From: Abelmoschus esculentus
Lineage: Eukaryota > Streptophyta > Magnoliopsida > Malvales > Malvaceae
Assembly: GCA_035048815.1 (NCBI GenBank)
Contig: JAUCBN010000003.1
Location: 25,404,001 to 25,468,000, forward strand
Direction of reading: 5' to 3'
DNA: 64,000 nt
The translations under genes and the position numbers were made by a program. Positions 22,258 to 33,344 of this stretch are shown here, piece by piece; the stretch's first letter is position 1, and every line of letters starts with the position of its first letter. The notes under the pieces are model-generated. The model saw only the letters and a list, made by a program, of their open reading frames with translations. It was not told where the DNA came from and searched no databases.

Positions 22258-23775
22258 GGATCACTAGTGGAAACTTCAAAAATTAGGTTGAAATTGGAAA
22301 TTAGGGAACTAGGTTTTGAAAAGGGGAATTTAGACCTAAAATTTGGGATTTTGAAATTTAGGAAATATTTTGAAATTTAGGGTTTAAAATTCGGGAATTA
22401 GGTTTTAAATCAAAAATTTGAATTTAGGGATTTTCAAAATTAGGGATTTTAAAAATAAAATTTTAGGAAAAAAAGGTTGGAGTCGCCACCGATCACTTTG
22501 GTAGGCCGGATACCGTAAAAACCAGAGATTCTTTAAAATTGGGTTCGAGAGTCGGTTACGACTTAAAACGCATTAAAAACCGCCAAAAATTGACACTTTT
22601 ATAAAATACCGCTTAATTAATTTTGGATTTTCCAGATTAAAGTGACATTTAAATTAATGTTTGTTTAAGGATTCGAATTCAATTTTATTTTTATCGTATC
22701 TTTATTCGAAGGCAACGCATACACCGCCACCAATACGTTGGAAGACGAGCCCGTTACGACCGAATAAAGACGTAATTATTAGGTTCGTTAATTAGTGGTG
22801 TACGAAATGTAAGCAATAATAATACAACAATAAAGACAACAAATAAATACAATGCATAAATAAAAACATAGCAAAAATAAAATATGATGAAAATAAACGC
22901 AAATATATGTATAAACATGCATGACATAATATAAAAAAAAGAACTCAAAATAAATATACAAATACGTGACATGACAAAAAAATACATGATATTAGAAACA
23001 AAAAGATATAATTGTAAAGACAACAAATATAAAGATAAAATAGCATATGACACATGATAACATTTAAAGAGACATAACACCATAATAAAATAATATAAAC
23101 ATTATCGCTTTCATAACCCTAATGTGAACTAAGCCAATAACATGACATATATATATAAAAAAGCTACTAATAACATTAAAAAACAAATAAATTAGATAAC
23201 ACATGATAATATATATCAAAATAAATATAACCAATAAAATAAACAAATAACATATAGAAATAAATAAAACATATAATAAACAAATAAAATAAACAACAAA
23301 AGATATTAATAAAAACATTTACATTTTCATTAAACCATAAGAATGGATTACATAATATATCAAAAGAAAAAGAAATATACCTAAATATGTTCGATCAATC
23401 AATCCACAAGTTGAATGATGAAGTTTGTGATTCGAAGGGTCAATAGTCGAATAATATGGGAAAAATTTGGTGAGATTCGATTGTATGTGGGAATTTGGGA
23501 GGCCAAGGTAACACGGAGTGTAATGAAAATTGTGGCAGTCTTGAAAATGAACGGGGATTACAGCAAATGAAAAATGAAAATAGAAATGGAAAGGTGGGGA
23601 AAATCAATAGGGAGAGACGACACTGAAAAAATGAAAACTTTTTTTTTACGGCTGTAGGTAGTGAATATATGGTTAAGGGTATTGTGGCTAGGGTATGAAA
23701 ATGGTTAGGTATTTATTTTTAGGGTAAATATTATATATATAGTTAGGATAAAGGGTATTATATAGGAATAAAATA
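22258..23775 (-). repeat. gypsy LTR, left part, split by the copia element
   Basis: The block GGAGTCGCCACCGATCACTT...GTAGGCCGGATACCGTAAA (22475-22520) and GGGTTCGAGAGTCGGTTACG (22543-22562) is the conserved gypsy LTR block in minus orientation. A decayed primer-like GGGATCACTAGTGGAAAC at about 22258 marks its inner side. The LTR body continues through very AT-rich sequence to 23775 and resumes at 33345 after the nested copia insertion. Hydrophobic open frames at 22754-23318 come from the AT-rich composition. Confidence 0.7.
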
Positions 23776-24932
23776 TGTTGAGTTGATCAATCTTTGGAAG
23801 ATGGCCAAGAGGGGGGTGAATTGGCAATTTTAAAGTTTGGCGGAATAAAATTTCGGTTAAAATGCTAATAATGAAGAACAAGAAATTTATACTGGTTCAA
23901 GCTTCGAACAAGCTCTACATCCACTACTTTAGCTCCCACTAAGGATTTGAAACTAATTCACTATTGAATTCAACCTTTTTCTAGGTTCAAGGGATAACCT
24001 TTTCAAGCAAACTAATTTTCTACCCAAAATTGATTTGAAACTCACAAGATGGTACAAAAGACTAGAATGGGCTAAAAGGAATTCTCTCACAAGAAATAAA
24101 TGCCCCAAATACAATTTGACTCTCCCCAAACTTAAAATACAAGAATCAAATTTAAGAACACAAGTTGGGAGGCTAGGATATGCAATAAGTGCTTGGGAGT
24201 TGGATTTGATTGCTTGGATGTTGCTTGAGGTTCAATAGTCCTTAATGCTGTTGAAAATGCTCTATTTTATACCTTCTCATTGATTTCTAACCGTTGTAGT
24301 TGTTGGAATGTAAATAAGGACGTTGGAGCTTCATCTTTCCATCATAAATGCACTCTACAGTAGGTGGTATCGAAACACGGGCTACCTATTTTGAAATATG
24401 CTAAGAATAGAAAGAGCCGTTGTGTATTTAATAAAGGGGGTATCGATACCTGCTTCGATACCAAAAGTAACTATGAAGTTGGGTACCGAACCTTGTTTCG
24501 ATACAAACTAACCATCAATCAAGTTTTAACTGTCACCAACGGTCGACTCATTTAATATTAAAATAACCGTTGGGGATTAAGAGGTGTATCAATACCAATA
24601 TCGATACCTGAGTCATATTTTTAAAAATTTTAAAATTAATTAAAAATATACCAAGTTGTTTCGATACCAGTTTCGAAACCTGTGTTGACAGTGAAATTTG
24701 GTATCGAACCTTGTTTCGATACTTGTTCTTGATCTTAAGAACAAGGCTTGAAAAATCCCAAGTGTATCGATACCTGTCCTTAGGGTATCGATACCCTCGT
24801 ATGATACTTATAAGGGTATTTCAAAGTTCTTGGTTTGACTTAGAATCAAAAATTTAACTTAGGGACTTAAAAATTTATTCCAAAATAGTCCTTAAACTTA
24901 TTTGTTATATCAAAATCAAATTTAGTTTTACA
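23776..24932 (-). repeat. 3' LTR of the Sirevirus-type element (1157 bp)
   Basis: In minus orientation it starts TGTAAAACTAAATTTG after the PPT and ends CAACTCAACA. At least a dozen GTATCGATAC / TTTCGATACC / GTTTCGAAAC half or full palindromes are packed between about 24360 and 24800. Confidence 0.93.
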
Positions 24933-25368
24933 ATCTCCCCCTTTTTGATATAACAAAACCATTAAAAAAATTTTAAGTTCAAATCAAGATTTTGGATTTG
25001 AAAACTTTGAATTTTTTTTTTGAATTGAAATTTTATTGAAGACTCCCCCTTAATATGTGCATGACTTTAAAAATTAACAAAAGTGATGGATGGTTTCCTA
25101 AACTTAAAAACACAAAGCTTTCTTCCCTTTTTTGTTAGATCAAAATCAATGAAAGCTAAGACAATAATCAAAGCAATCATGACATTAAAGAGAATGCGTT
25201 TATAACATAATCCATAGCATAAAAATACTTAAAATCAATTCCAACATAATATAATCCAAAGCATAGGAAGATAACCAAGTGCATAAGTTCTAATATGAAT
25301 GCAAACGTAATGCTTAAAAAAATAACTAGTCCTAAAAGCCAATAACAAAGCATAAGAGAGATCAAAGA
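24933..25368 (-). other. PPT and 3' noncoding region of the Sirevirus-type element
   Basis: The functional PPT abuts the 3' LTR (24933-24948). A second PPT-like tract (TTAAGGGGGAGTC on the minus strand) lies at about 25041-25053, a third at about 27253-27263. No gene in this stretch; 25256-25284 is one arm of an inverted duplication. Confidence 0.75.
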
Positions 25369-25680
25369 TCAATCATCAGCCATGTCATCATCATCAAGTC
25401 CATCATCATCATCCTCGTCTTCTTCCTCTTCTTCTTCTTGATTATTATCACCATCGGGATTGTTGAGTCTTTGACTATGACGAAGAGCTTCAAGAGATAC
25501 TCACAAGGAGTGTACTTGAGTCTCTAGGCCCGTCAACCTCGTGTTGATGGCATCGAAACCCGATTGGAATTGAGTGGATATAGTGTCAAGTTTTCCATCC
25601 ATGGAATCCAAACGAGCATTCAAAGAGTCGAACCTCATAGTGAGAAAAGTCATGCACTTGGTTATCTTCCTATGCTTTGG
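25256..25680. repeat. perfect 29-bp inverted duplication, 367-bp spacer
   Basis: 25256-25284 and 25652-25680 are exact reverse complements (arm begins CCAAAGCATAGGAAG). The right arm falls inside the extra ORF and disturbs it; the left arm is beyond that ORF's stop. This looks like a template-switch or microinversion scar. Confidence 0.9.
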
Positions 25681-26460
25681 TGAAGAGGTTCTAGATCAAC
25701 GGGAGCAAGAGGAGGAGGAGGAGCACCTCAAACCCACTCACCATTTGAGACATAAACAAAATGGGCACGATTAAGAGATGTCTCACCTAAGAGATTGAAC
25801 AAGTGGGGTAGCACGGTTTTGGACATGCCAAACGATGTCCGAGAAGACGATCTGAGCAAGATTGGGTTGAATACCCTCATGAAAGCACTTTATCCAAAAG
25901 CTATCAACTTGAAGGATCCGAGAATACCTACCATTTGATGGACGAATCCACCAAGAGATGATAAGATGGAGAAAGCGATCGTGCACGTCAAAAGATATGA
26001 CCGAGCCAGTGAAAGAACTAAGAGAATCTTCATCCTCGACACCCTTTTCCTCAAGACCAAAAACATCAACAAAGGTAGAGACATTAATAGTAAAGGATTT
26101 GCCCATGAGGAAGGACTCAATTGCCACTACTTTGCTCTTGTCTAAAGATAGAATACATTTGGCATTGGCGTAAAAAATAAGGACAAAAGTTGGAAAGAAC
26201 TTGCCGGTATGGGTGAGAAACCTCAAGAACTTCCAATCGATGAGTCTGTCATAATATCTGAAAGGGAATTTGTGTGAGGTTATGAATTAAAAATCCACAC
26301 ACCGTTCCTTTTTGAGAGGGTGGTTGCGGTAGAGATTGAAGTTGTCGATCCTACGATTTGAGTCCAAACTTTTTGCAAAGTTTTTTTCAAAATCAACTCA
26401 TGAAACACGAGATGATGATGAAGAGCCGACTTCGGTACGAGATTGTTTCTTTGGTGCCAT
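25369..26460 (-). pseudogene. extra ORF after pol (env-position ORF) of the Sirevirus-type element, broken
   Basis: One minus-strand frame of 363 codons runs from the ATG at 26460 (MAPKKQSRTE, then a serine run) to the TGA at 25371. It contains internal stops, including TGA at 26398-26400 and 25783-25785, and some frame disturbance between 25785 and 25640. The middle (about residues 70-225) is a compact domain containing SFDVHDRFLHLIISWWIRP and IVFSDIVWHVQNR. It resembles the putative plant transposon-associated domain common in cotton repeats, which is a recognition by eye only. The C-terminus has a heptad-like stretch (MRFDSLNARLDSMDGKLD) and an acidic tail of E and D. There is no signal peptide or membrane anchor, so calling it an envelope protein is not justified. 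Confidence 0.72.
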
Positions 26461-27358
26461 GATCTAGAATAGAAACAAAAGTTTTTGGATTAGTTTAATA
26501 AAACATGTATGCTTATATAATCAAATTCAATCCTATTTAGTAATCTAACAATTCAAGGTATTTGAGAATTTTAATAAAAACTTTGAAAAACCCTTAAAAA
26601 GTTATGCGGAAAAAGATTTATATTTGATTAAAAAAATGGGATTTTGAAACAATTTTGTAGGATTATCAAAACCCATACAATAGACATTTAAAATATGTTC
26701 AAAATCGAAATTTTAACAATCTAAATCCAAACGAAAATAAGGTTTTTTCGAAAATATACCTTGAGTGTAGATTAGGATGAATCGATTGATTGTGAAGCAC
26801 CGATTGATGATATTGTATAAACTTTGATGTTTGGATACGAAACCCTCAAAGAAATCGTTGAGATTTTGAGTTTAAAACATCGAATTTGGGAGAATTTTGA
26901 GGGGACGACTAGGGTTTAAGAGAATATTTAGAAGTATTTTAAGGAGATTAAAAATTAGGTTTAATGAGTTTTAAAACAATCTGCGTCCTCGAGTATCGAT
27001 ACCGGTATCGAAACACCCTGTTTCGATGCTAGTATTGAACCACAAGTATCAAAACTAGGACCGATACATGTTCTTCCCAGAAAAATTCCCAGATGGACTG
27101 ATGAACAGGTATCGAAACAAGAGTTAGCTGTATCGATACCCTCGACCTTTGCTTTGCATTTAGGCTACTAAAAGTACTAGAAATGAGTCTCTAAAGCCCC
27201 TAGAAGCATACACATGATGTTATGACATGTTTATTATGTATGAACAAGTTCATACTCCCCCTAACAATATGCATAGAAACATCAAGATACAAAAACAACA
27301 TAGGCATGATTCATTCAAGATTCAAGCAAGGTATGCAAAAAAAATAACACTTTAGAAG
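26461..27358 (-). other. spacer between pol and the extra ORF of the Sirevirus-type element
   Basis: Noncoding. The cluster of GTATCGATACC and GTTTCGATGC words at 26994-27145 repeats the LTR palindromes inside the internal region. A PPT-like tract lies at 27253-27263, with CAATTGATTG-type AT-rich sequence elsewhere. Confidence 0.65.
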
Positions 27359-30300
27359 TCAAGATAGGCTAATTAGACCTAACTCTCTCCTAAGGGTCCA
27401 AAAACGCTCCTTATCCAAAGGTTTCGTAAAGATGTCCACTAATTGGTTCAAGGTGTCAACAAACTCTAACATAGCATCGTTTTTAGACACATGATCTCTA
27501 ATAAAGTGGTGTCTAATTTCTATGTGTTTGGTTATAGAATGTTGAATGGGCTTCTTGGTAAGACATATGACACTAGTATTATCACACTTAAGGGGTATGG
27601 TTTCTACCTTAATTCCATAATCTAAGAGTTGTTACTTCATCCATAAAACTTGAGCACAACAACTTCCTAAGGATATGTACTCCGCTTCGGTGGTAGATAG
27701 AGCTACACTATTTTGTTTCTTAGAGAACCAAGATATGAGCATACTACCTAGGAATCGACATGTTTCGGAAGTACTTTTCCTATCTATCTTACAACCTCCA
27801 TAATCTCCATCTGAATAAGCATGAAGATCAAAAGAAGAAGCTTTAGGATACCAAAGACCTAAACAAGGTGTATTCTCTAAGGTACCTAAAAATTCTCTTA
27901 ATGGCTACAAGATATGATTCTCTAGGACTAGCTTGAAACCTAGCACACAAGCAAACACTAAACATGATATCCGATCTAATTGCGGTAAGGTAAATCAAAG
28001 AGCCTATCATGGATCTATATAATTTAGAATCAATAAACTTACCTCCTTTATCCTTGTCAAGCTTAGTAGATGAGCTCATAGGAGTGGCTTGAGGTTTCAC
28101 ATTCTCCAAGCCAAACTTCTTGAGCATATCCTTGATGTATTTTGCTAGATTAATGAAGGTGACATCCTTCCTTTGCTTGATTTGAAGTCCCAAAAAGAAT
28201 GAGAGCTCTCCCATCATGCTTATCTCGAATTCACCTTGCATAAGCTTAGAAAATTCTTGACAATAACATTCATTAGTAGATCCAAAAATTATATCATCAA
28301 CATAAATTTGAACTACTAAGATGTCATTTTTAAATCTTTTTATAAAAAGTGTAGTGTCCATCTTTCCTTTTTCAAAACCCTTTTCTATCAAAAGTTTGAA
28401 AGCCTTTCATACCAAGCTCTAGGAGCTTGTTTCAAACCATATAAAGCTTTTGTTAATTTAAAAACATGGTTTAAAAATTTTGGATCTTCAAAATCCGGTG
28501 GTTGTTCAACATATACTTCTTCATTTATAAAACCATTTAAAAAAGCGCTTTTGACATCCATTTGAAAAGGCTTGAAATCATGATAACATACAAATGCAAG
28601 TAGCATCCTAATGGCTTCCATCCTAGCTACGGGTGCATAAATTTCATCAAAATCTATTCCTTCCTCTTGAGTGTAACCTTAAACAACTAATCTAACTTTG
28701 TTTCTCACTATGTTACCACTCTCATCTAGTTTGTTTCTAAAGACCCATTTAGTTCCTATAGTAGATTTAATACTAGGCCTATCAACTAATGTCCACACAT
28801 TAATTCTCTCAAATTGATTTAACTCTTCTTGCATAACCAATATCCAATAATCATCATCTAAGGCTTCATTGATATTTTTAGGCTCTATGCATGAGATAAA
28901 TGCATATGATTCATTAATCTAAGAGAAGAACGAGTAGTTACCCCCTTGGATGGATCACCCAAGATTTCACCACTTTTGACATAGTTGAACTCCCTAGGGT
29001 AGCTCACTTCCTTTTCTTCAAGCTTTACATTTCCTAAAGCTTCTATTGGAGGATCTTGTGCTTCCTCATTGCTTGAAACCCCATCCACCTTTGATGTTTT
29101 TCCATCATCAATGGTTTCAATGATTCCTACATCATCATCATGACAAGAATCCTTCCTAGGAAGGAGGTTATCATCGAAAACCACATGTATTGACTCTTTT
29201 ACAACTAAGGTTCTTTTTTTGAAAACTCTATAAGCCTTAGAATTTGAAGAATATCCAAGAAAAATAGCTCCATTACTTTTTGCATCAAATTTACCTAAAT
29301 TATCTTTTTCATTATTTAAAACAAAACACTTGCACCCAAAAAGGTGAAAATAGTTAATGTTAGGTTTTTTAGATTTTAAAATCTCATAAAGAATTTTTTT
29401 TAAAATAGGTCTAATCATTACTCGAGTTACAATATAACAAGAAGTGTTTGTGGCTTCCGTCCAAAAATATTTAGGTAAATTATTTTTACAAAGCATGGTC
29501 CTAGCCATTTCTTCTAAAGTTCTATTTTTCTCTCAACTACCCCATTTTGTTGAAGAGTGCGAGGAGCCAAAAAATTATGGCTAATTTCATTTTCATTACA
29601 AAAATTCTCAAAACCTAAATTTTGAAATTTCGTTCCATGATCACTTCTAATATGAGAAATTCTTTGATCAAGGTCATTTTGAGAAATATTTGAAAATATG
29701 ATGAATTTTATAAGGCTTCATCTTTAGTAATCAAAAATAGAGCCCAAGTGTATCTAGAGTAATCATCAACAACAACAAAGGCATATGATTTTCCACTCAA
29801 ACTAGTAGTTCTAATAGGTCTAAAGAGATCCATATGGATCAATTGTAATACTCTATTAGTTGAAACATCATTAATGGACTTAAAAGAAACTCTCTTTTGT
29901 TTACCTTTAGCACATGCATCACAAATTTTATCTAGGGAAAACTTGAACTTAGGTAAATCTCTAACTAGATTTTGGGAGGCTAGTTTCTCTAGAACACTTA
30001 TGCTAGCATGCCCTAATTTTCTATGCCATAACCATGCATCATTTTCATCACTAGCAACTAAGCATGCATGAGAAAAATTAATGTCATCTAGATGCACCAT
30101 ATAAATATTTCCTATGCGATGACCTATGAGCATTATTCTATTGGATTCTATGTCAATTATTTTACAACCACTTTTATCAAAAGAAACATAGAAACCCTTA
30201 TCACATAATTGACTAATGCTCAACAAATTATGCTTAAGACCATCAACAAGCAAGACATTTTCAATAAGAATAGAGGAGTGATTACCAATAGAGTCGATAC

Positions 30301-30480
30301 CCTCAATTTAGCCTTTCGAGTTGTCACCAAAAGCCACTACTCCACCCTTTTTGAGCTCAAACTTCTTAAATCGTCCCTTGTCTCTGGTACCACATGTTTT
30401 GACTTGAAGCTTTGGCCTTGAAGCAATGCTCAACCTACAAACAAAAATTTAGTTTTTGATTTTTGGTACCCAAACCATTT
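27359..30480 (-). pseudogene. copia pol (integrase, reverse transcriptase, RNase H) of the Sirevirus-type element
   Basis: Downward from about 30450: a damaged protease region in which no DSG motif can be read; GAG-pre-integrase with zinc finger (LWHRKLGH, CDAC); integrase core (HMDLF, DDYSRYTWA, RSDHGT, QQNGVVERK); FLGYSSNSKAYRVF; RT with MDVKSAFLNG and the active site YVDDIIFGS; RNase H with STTEAEY and CDNTS, ending RRELGLI and TGA at 27359-27361. Damage: one base lost in an A run at 29525-29529, one in an A/T run at 28390-28393, a further shift after DEAL near 29708, an in-frame TAA at 28679-28681 (VRLVV then stop, normally VAQGYTQ), and a TAA at 27632-27634. RT and RNase H domains are complete in sequence, but no uninterrupted polyprotein exists. 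Confidence 0.9.
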
Positions 30481-30543
30481 TGGGTTCATGAGAGTTAGTT
30501 CCTAAAATCTTGGTTTCCTTGGGAATTCAAGAAGCAATGACAT

Positions 30544-32091
30544 TTAAATTATTAGAAACAATGAGTTCCTTGGGAACCCAAACACTCCTAATTTTTTATG
30601 TCTAAAATGCCTTTGAAAATTTTTTTGTTTGTGGTTATAATTTTTTTTCATTTGGTTGGGTTTTGAAGAGCTTCCTTTTTCAAAAGTTGAATTTCCAACC
30701 ACTTTGATTTGTTCCTTAAGCTCATTTACCACCTTGTGGTGATTCTCACTCAAGCTAGAGATAAGATTGTTTAAATCAATATTTTCTTTTTGAAAAAATT
30801 TTAAATCATCATTTAAATCAAAAACCTTTTCTTCTAAATTCGAAATCATTTTTGTCAAGTAATCATTTTTTATTTCTAAATCGGAAATGGTTTTCTTACT
30901 TTTCAAAATCGATTCTTTGAATTTTAAAACCAACTTATCATACACATCTTGTAATTCATCATAAGCATCATAAAGTTTATCATAAGATAAATCATTACAA
31001 GATGATTGGAGGGTTACCTTAGGCTCATCAAGAGCCATGAGACATAAGTTGGCCACCTCGTTATCCTCATCGGATGATGACTCCTTATCACTCCAAGTTG
31101 CAACGTGAGCCTTTTGTTTCTTCTTCTTAAAATTCTTCCTTTTGTATAGAGGGCAATCGGTCCTAATATAATCGGGCTTCTTGCATTCATAGCAAATGAT
31201 TTGATCTTTCTCCTTTTCTTTACTCTTTGCTTTGAAGTCCTTCTTTCGTTGGAATCTACTATTCCTATTTGCCCTCATGAGCCTGGTGAATCTTTTGGCC
31301 ACCATGGCCAATTCCCCTAGCTCTTCTTTTTCACTTATATCCACTTCTTCTTGTGAAAGTAAAGCTTTAAGAGCAATCTCTTGATTCTTTTTCTCAACTT
31401 CCCTCTTTTCAATCTTCACCTCTTCCTTTTTTTTTCTTCCTTTTTTCATGATCTCATGGGTGAGAAGAGATCCCACAAGAGCATCAAGTTTAAGAGTCTT
31501 GAGGTCCTTGGCTTCAATGATAGTCGTCCTCTTGCTATCCCAAGACTTGGGAAAAGAATAGATGAGCTTTCGAACGAGCTTCTCTTTCAGAATGATCTCA
31601 CCAAAACCCTTGAGACCATTGACAATCATCGAGAATCTATTGAACATCTTAGTGATGTCTTCATCCGACTCCATCTTGAAGTTCTCATAACTTAGATTGA
31701 TTAGACCAATCTTTGTTTCCTTTACGTCATTTGTGCCCTCATATGTAGTCTCCAAAGAGTCCCAAACTTCTTTGGCACTTGTACATGAAGATATCTTGGA
31801 GTAGATGTCGGGCCCTAACGTACAAAAGAGGATGTGGAGAGCTTTATCATTTATGGACATCCTTCTTCTTTCTTCATCGGTCATCTCGTTCCTTTTCTTT
31901 GGTACTTGTCGGTCTTCTTCTTGCTTCATTGGGATTGAGGGTCCATCTTCTATTATATCCCAAAGGACATAATCATTTGAGTTGATAAATAGCCTCATCC
32001 TATTCTTCCAATAGGGGTAGTTATCCTCATTAAAGAAGGATGGCTTGGTGATGGAGTATGATTCGTTCCATGAACCAGAGGTGAAGGCCAT
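30544..32091 (-). CDS. copia gag, open frame, 515 aa
   Basis: The best start is MAFTSGSWNESYS at 32091; an upstream in-frame start at 32157 would read into the leader. The order is a gag N-terminal domain (PYWKNRMRLFINSNDY, ETTYEGTNDVKETKIGLI, RKLIYSFPKSWDSKR), a lysine/glutamate-rich hinge, a zinc knuckle near residue 305, then a long coiled coil (SDLEIKNDYLTKMISNLEEK). The zinc knuckle reads CYECKKPDYIRTDC, so the histidine of the CCHC is tyrosine and the preceding glycine is aspartate; both are single transitions. The frame is open, so a Gag could still be made, but RNA packaging is probably impaired. The final residues before 30544 may be out of the original frame. Confidence 0.85.
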   Translation of the reverse strand: MAFTSGSWNESYSITKPSFFNEDNYPYWKNRMRLFINSNDYVLWDIIEDGPSIPMKQEEDRQVPKKRNEMTDEERRRMSINDKALHILFCTLGPDIYSKISSCTSAKEVWDSLETTYEGTNDVKETKIGLINLSYENFKMESDEDITKMFNRFSMIVNGLKGFGEIILKEKLVRKLIYSFPKSWDSKRTTIIEAKDLKTLKLDALVGSLLTHEIMKKGRKKKEEVKIEKREVEKKNQEIALKALLSQEEVDISEKEELGELAMVAKRFTRLMRANRNSRFQRKKDFKAKSKEKEKDQIICYECKKPDYIRTDCPLYKRKNFKKKKQKAHVATWSDKESSSDEDNEVANLCLMALDEPKVTLQSSCNDLSYDKLYDAYDELQDVYDKLVLKFKESILKSKKTISDLEIKNDYLTKMISNLEEKVFDLNDDLKFFQKENIDLNNLISSLSENHHKVVNELKEQIKVVGNSTFEKGSSSKPNQMKKNYNHKQKNFQRHFRHKKLGVFGFPRNSLFLII

Positions 32092-32163
32092 TGTGCTTGA
32101 CTTGTAGATGTGATCAATACGCCTTGGATCTTCTTTGGTAGATGTGAATCTCATCAAAGATTA

Positions 32164-32176
32164 GGCTCTGATACCA
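32164..32176 (-). promoter_or_regulatory. primer-binding site (initiator tRNA-Met)
   Basis: The minus-strand TGGTATCAGAGCC lies two bases from the LTR end, the standard match to the 3' end of plant initiator methionine tRNA used by copia elements. Confidence 0.92.
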
Positions 32177-32178
32177 AT

Positions 32179-33339
32179 TGTTGAGTTGATCAATCTTTGG
32201 AAGATGGCCAAGAAGGGGTGAATTAGCAATTTTAAAGTTTGGCGAAATAAAATTTCGGTTAAAATGCTAATAGAGAAGAACAAGAAATTTATAGTGGTTC
32301 AAGCTTCGAACAAGCTCTACATACACTACCTTAGCTCCCACTAAGGATTTGAAACCAATTCACTATTGAATTCAATCTTTTTCTAGGTTCAAAGGATAAC
32401 CTTTACAAGCAAATCAATTTTCTACCCAAAATTGATTTGAAACTCATATAATGGTACAAAAGACTAGAATGGGCTAAAAGGAATTCTTTCACAAGAAATA
32501 AATGCCCCAAATACAATTTGACTCTCCCCAAACTTAAAATACAAGAATTAAATTTAAGAACACAAGTTAGGAGACTAGGATATGCAATAAGTGTTTGGGA
32601 GTTGGATTTGATTGCTTGGATGTTGTTTGAGGTTCAATAGTCTTTAATGTTGTTGAAAATGCTCCATTTTATACCTTCTCATTGATTTCTAACCGTTGTA
32701 GTTCTTGGGAATGTAAATAAGGATGTTGGAGCTTCATCTTTCCATCATAAATGCACTCTGCATCAGGTGGTATCGAAACACGGGCTACCTGTTTCGAAAC
32801 ATGCCAAGAATAGAAAGAGTTGTTGTGCATTTAATAAAAGGGTATCAATACCTGCTTCGATACCAAAAATAACTGTGAAGTTGGGTATCGAACCTTGTTT
32901 CGATACAGGCTAACCATCAATCAAGTTTTAACTGTCACCAACGGCCGACTCATTTAATATTAAAATAACCGTTAGGGATTAAGGGATGTATCGATACTAG
33001 TATCGATACCTGGAGTCATATTTTTAAAATTTTTAAAATTAATCAAAAACATACCAAGTTGTTTCGATACCAGTTTCGAAACCTGTGTTGGCAGTGAAAT
33101 TTGGTATCGAACCTTGTTTCGATACTTGTTCTTGATCTCAAGAACAAGGCTTGAAAAATCTCAAGTGTATCGATACTTGTCCTTAGGGTATCGATACCCT
33201 CGTATGAAAAATACTTATAAGGGTATTTCAAAGCTCTTGGTTTGACTTAGAATCAAAAATTTGACTTAGGGACTTAAAAATTTATTCCAAAATAGCCCTT
33301 AAACTTATTTGTTATATCAAAATCAAATTTAGTTTTACA
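32179..33339 (-). repeat. 5' LTR of the Sirevirus-type element (1161 bp)
   Basis: It pairs with the 3' LTR at 23776-24932 over its full length. The palindromic motif cluster lies at 32765-33210, including GTATCGATACTAGTATCGAT (from 32988) and GGGTATCGATACCC (about 33187-33200). Short open frames in it are not genes. Confidence 0.93.
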
Positions 33340-33344
33340 AAATA

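Larger units (their letters stand above)
23776..33339 (-). mobile_element. complete Sirevirus-type Ty1/copia retrotransposon, 9564 bp
   Basis: Read on the minus strand: 5' LTR 33339-32179, primer site complementary to initiator tRNA-Met (32176-32164, TGGTATCAGAGCC), gag, pol, an extra ORF, polypurine tract TCAAAAAGGGGGAGAT at 24948-24933, 3' LTR 24932-23776. The 5-bp target duplication AAATA is perfect (23771-23775 and 33340-33344). The two LTRs differ by roughly 5% by eye, so the insertion is fairly recent. Long gag with coiled coil, an ORF between pol and the 3' LTR, several PPT-like tracts and palindrome-rich LTRs fit the Sirevirus (Maximus/SIRE) lineage. Coding regions carry several stops and frameshifts, so this copy is no longer autonomous. 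It is inserted into a gypsy LTR. Confidence 0.93.

Noticed and set aside
22754..23318. Two minus-strand hydrophobic frames of 109 and 84 codons, looking like membrane proteins
   Set aside because: They lie inside the AT-rich body of a gypsy LTR; AT-rich codons give Phe, Ile, Leu and Tyr automatically. No family or conserved start.
24035..24555. Short plus-strand frames in the 3' LTR of the Sirevirus-type element
   Set aside because: They are antisense frames in an LTR and are not preserved in the paired LTR at 32179-33339.
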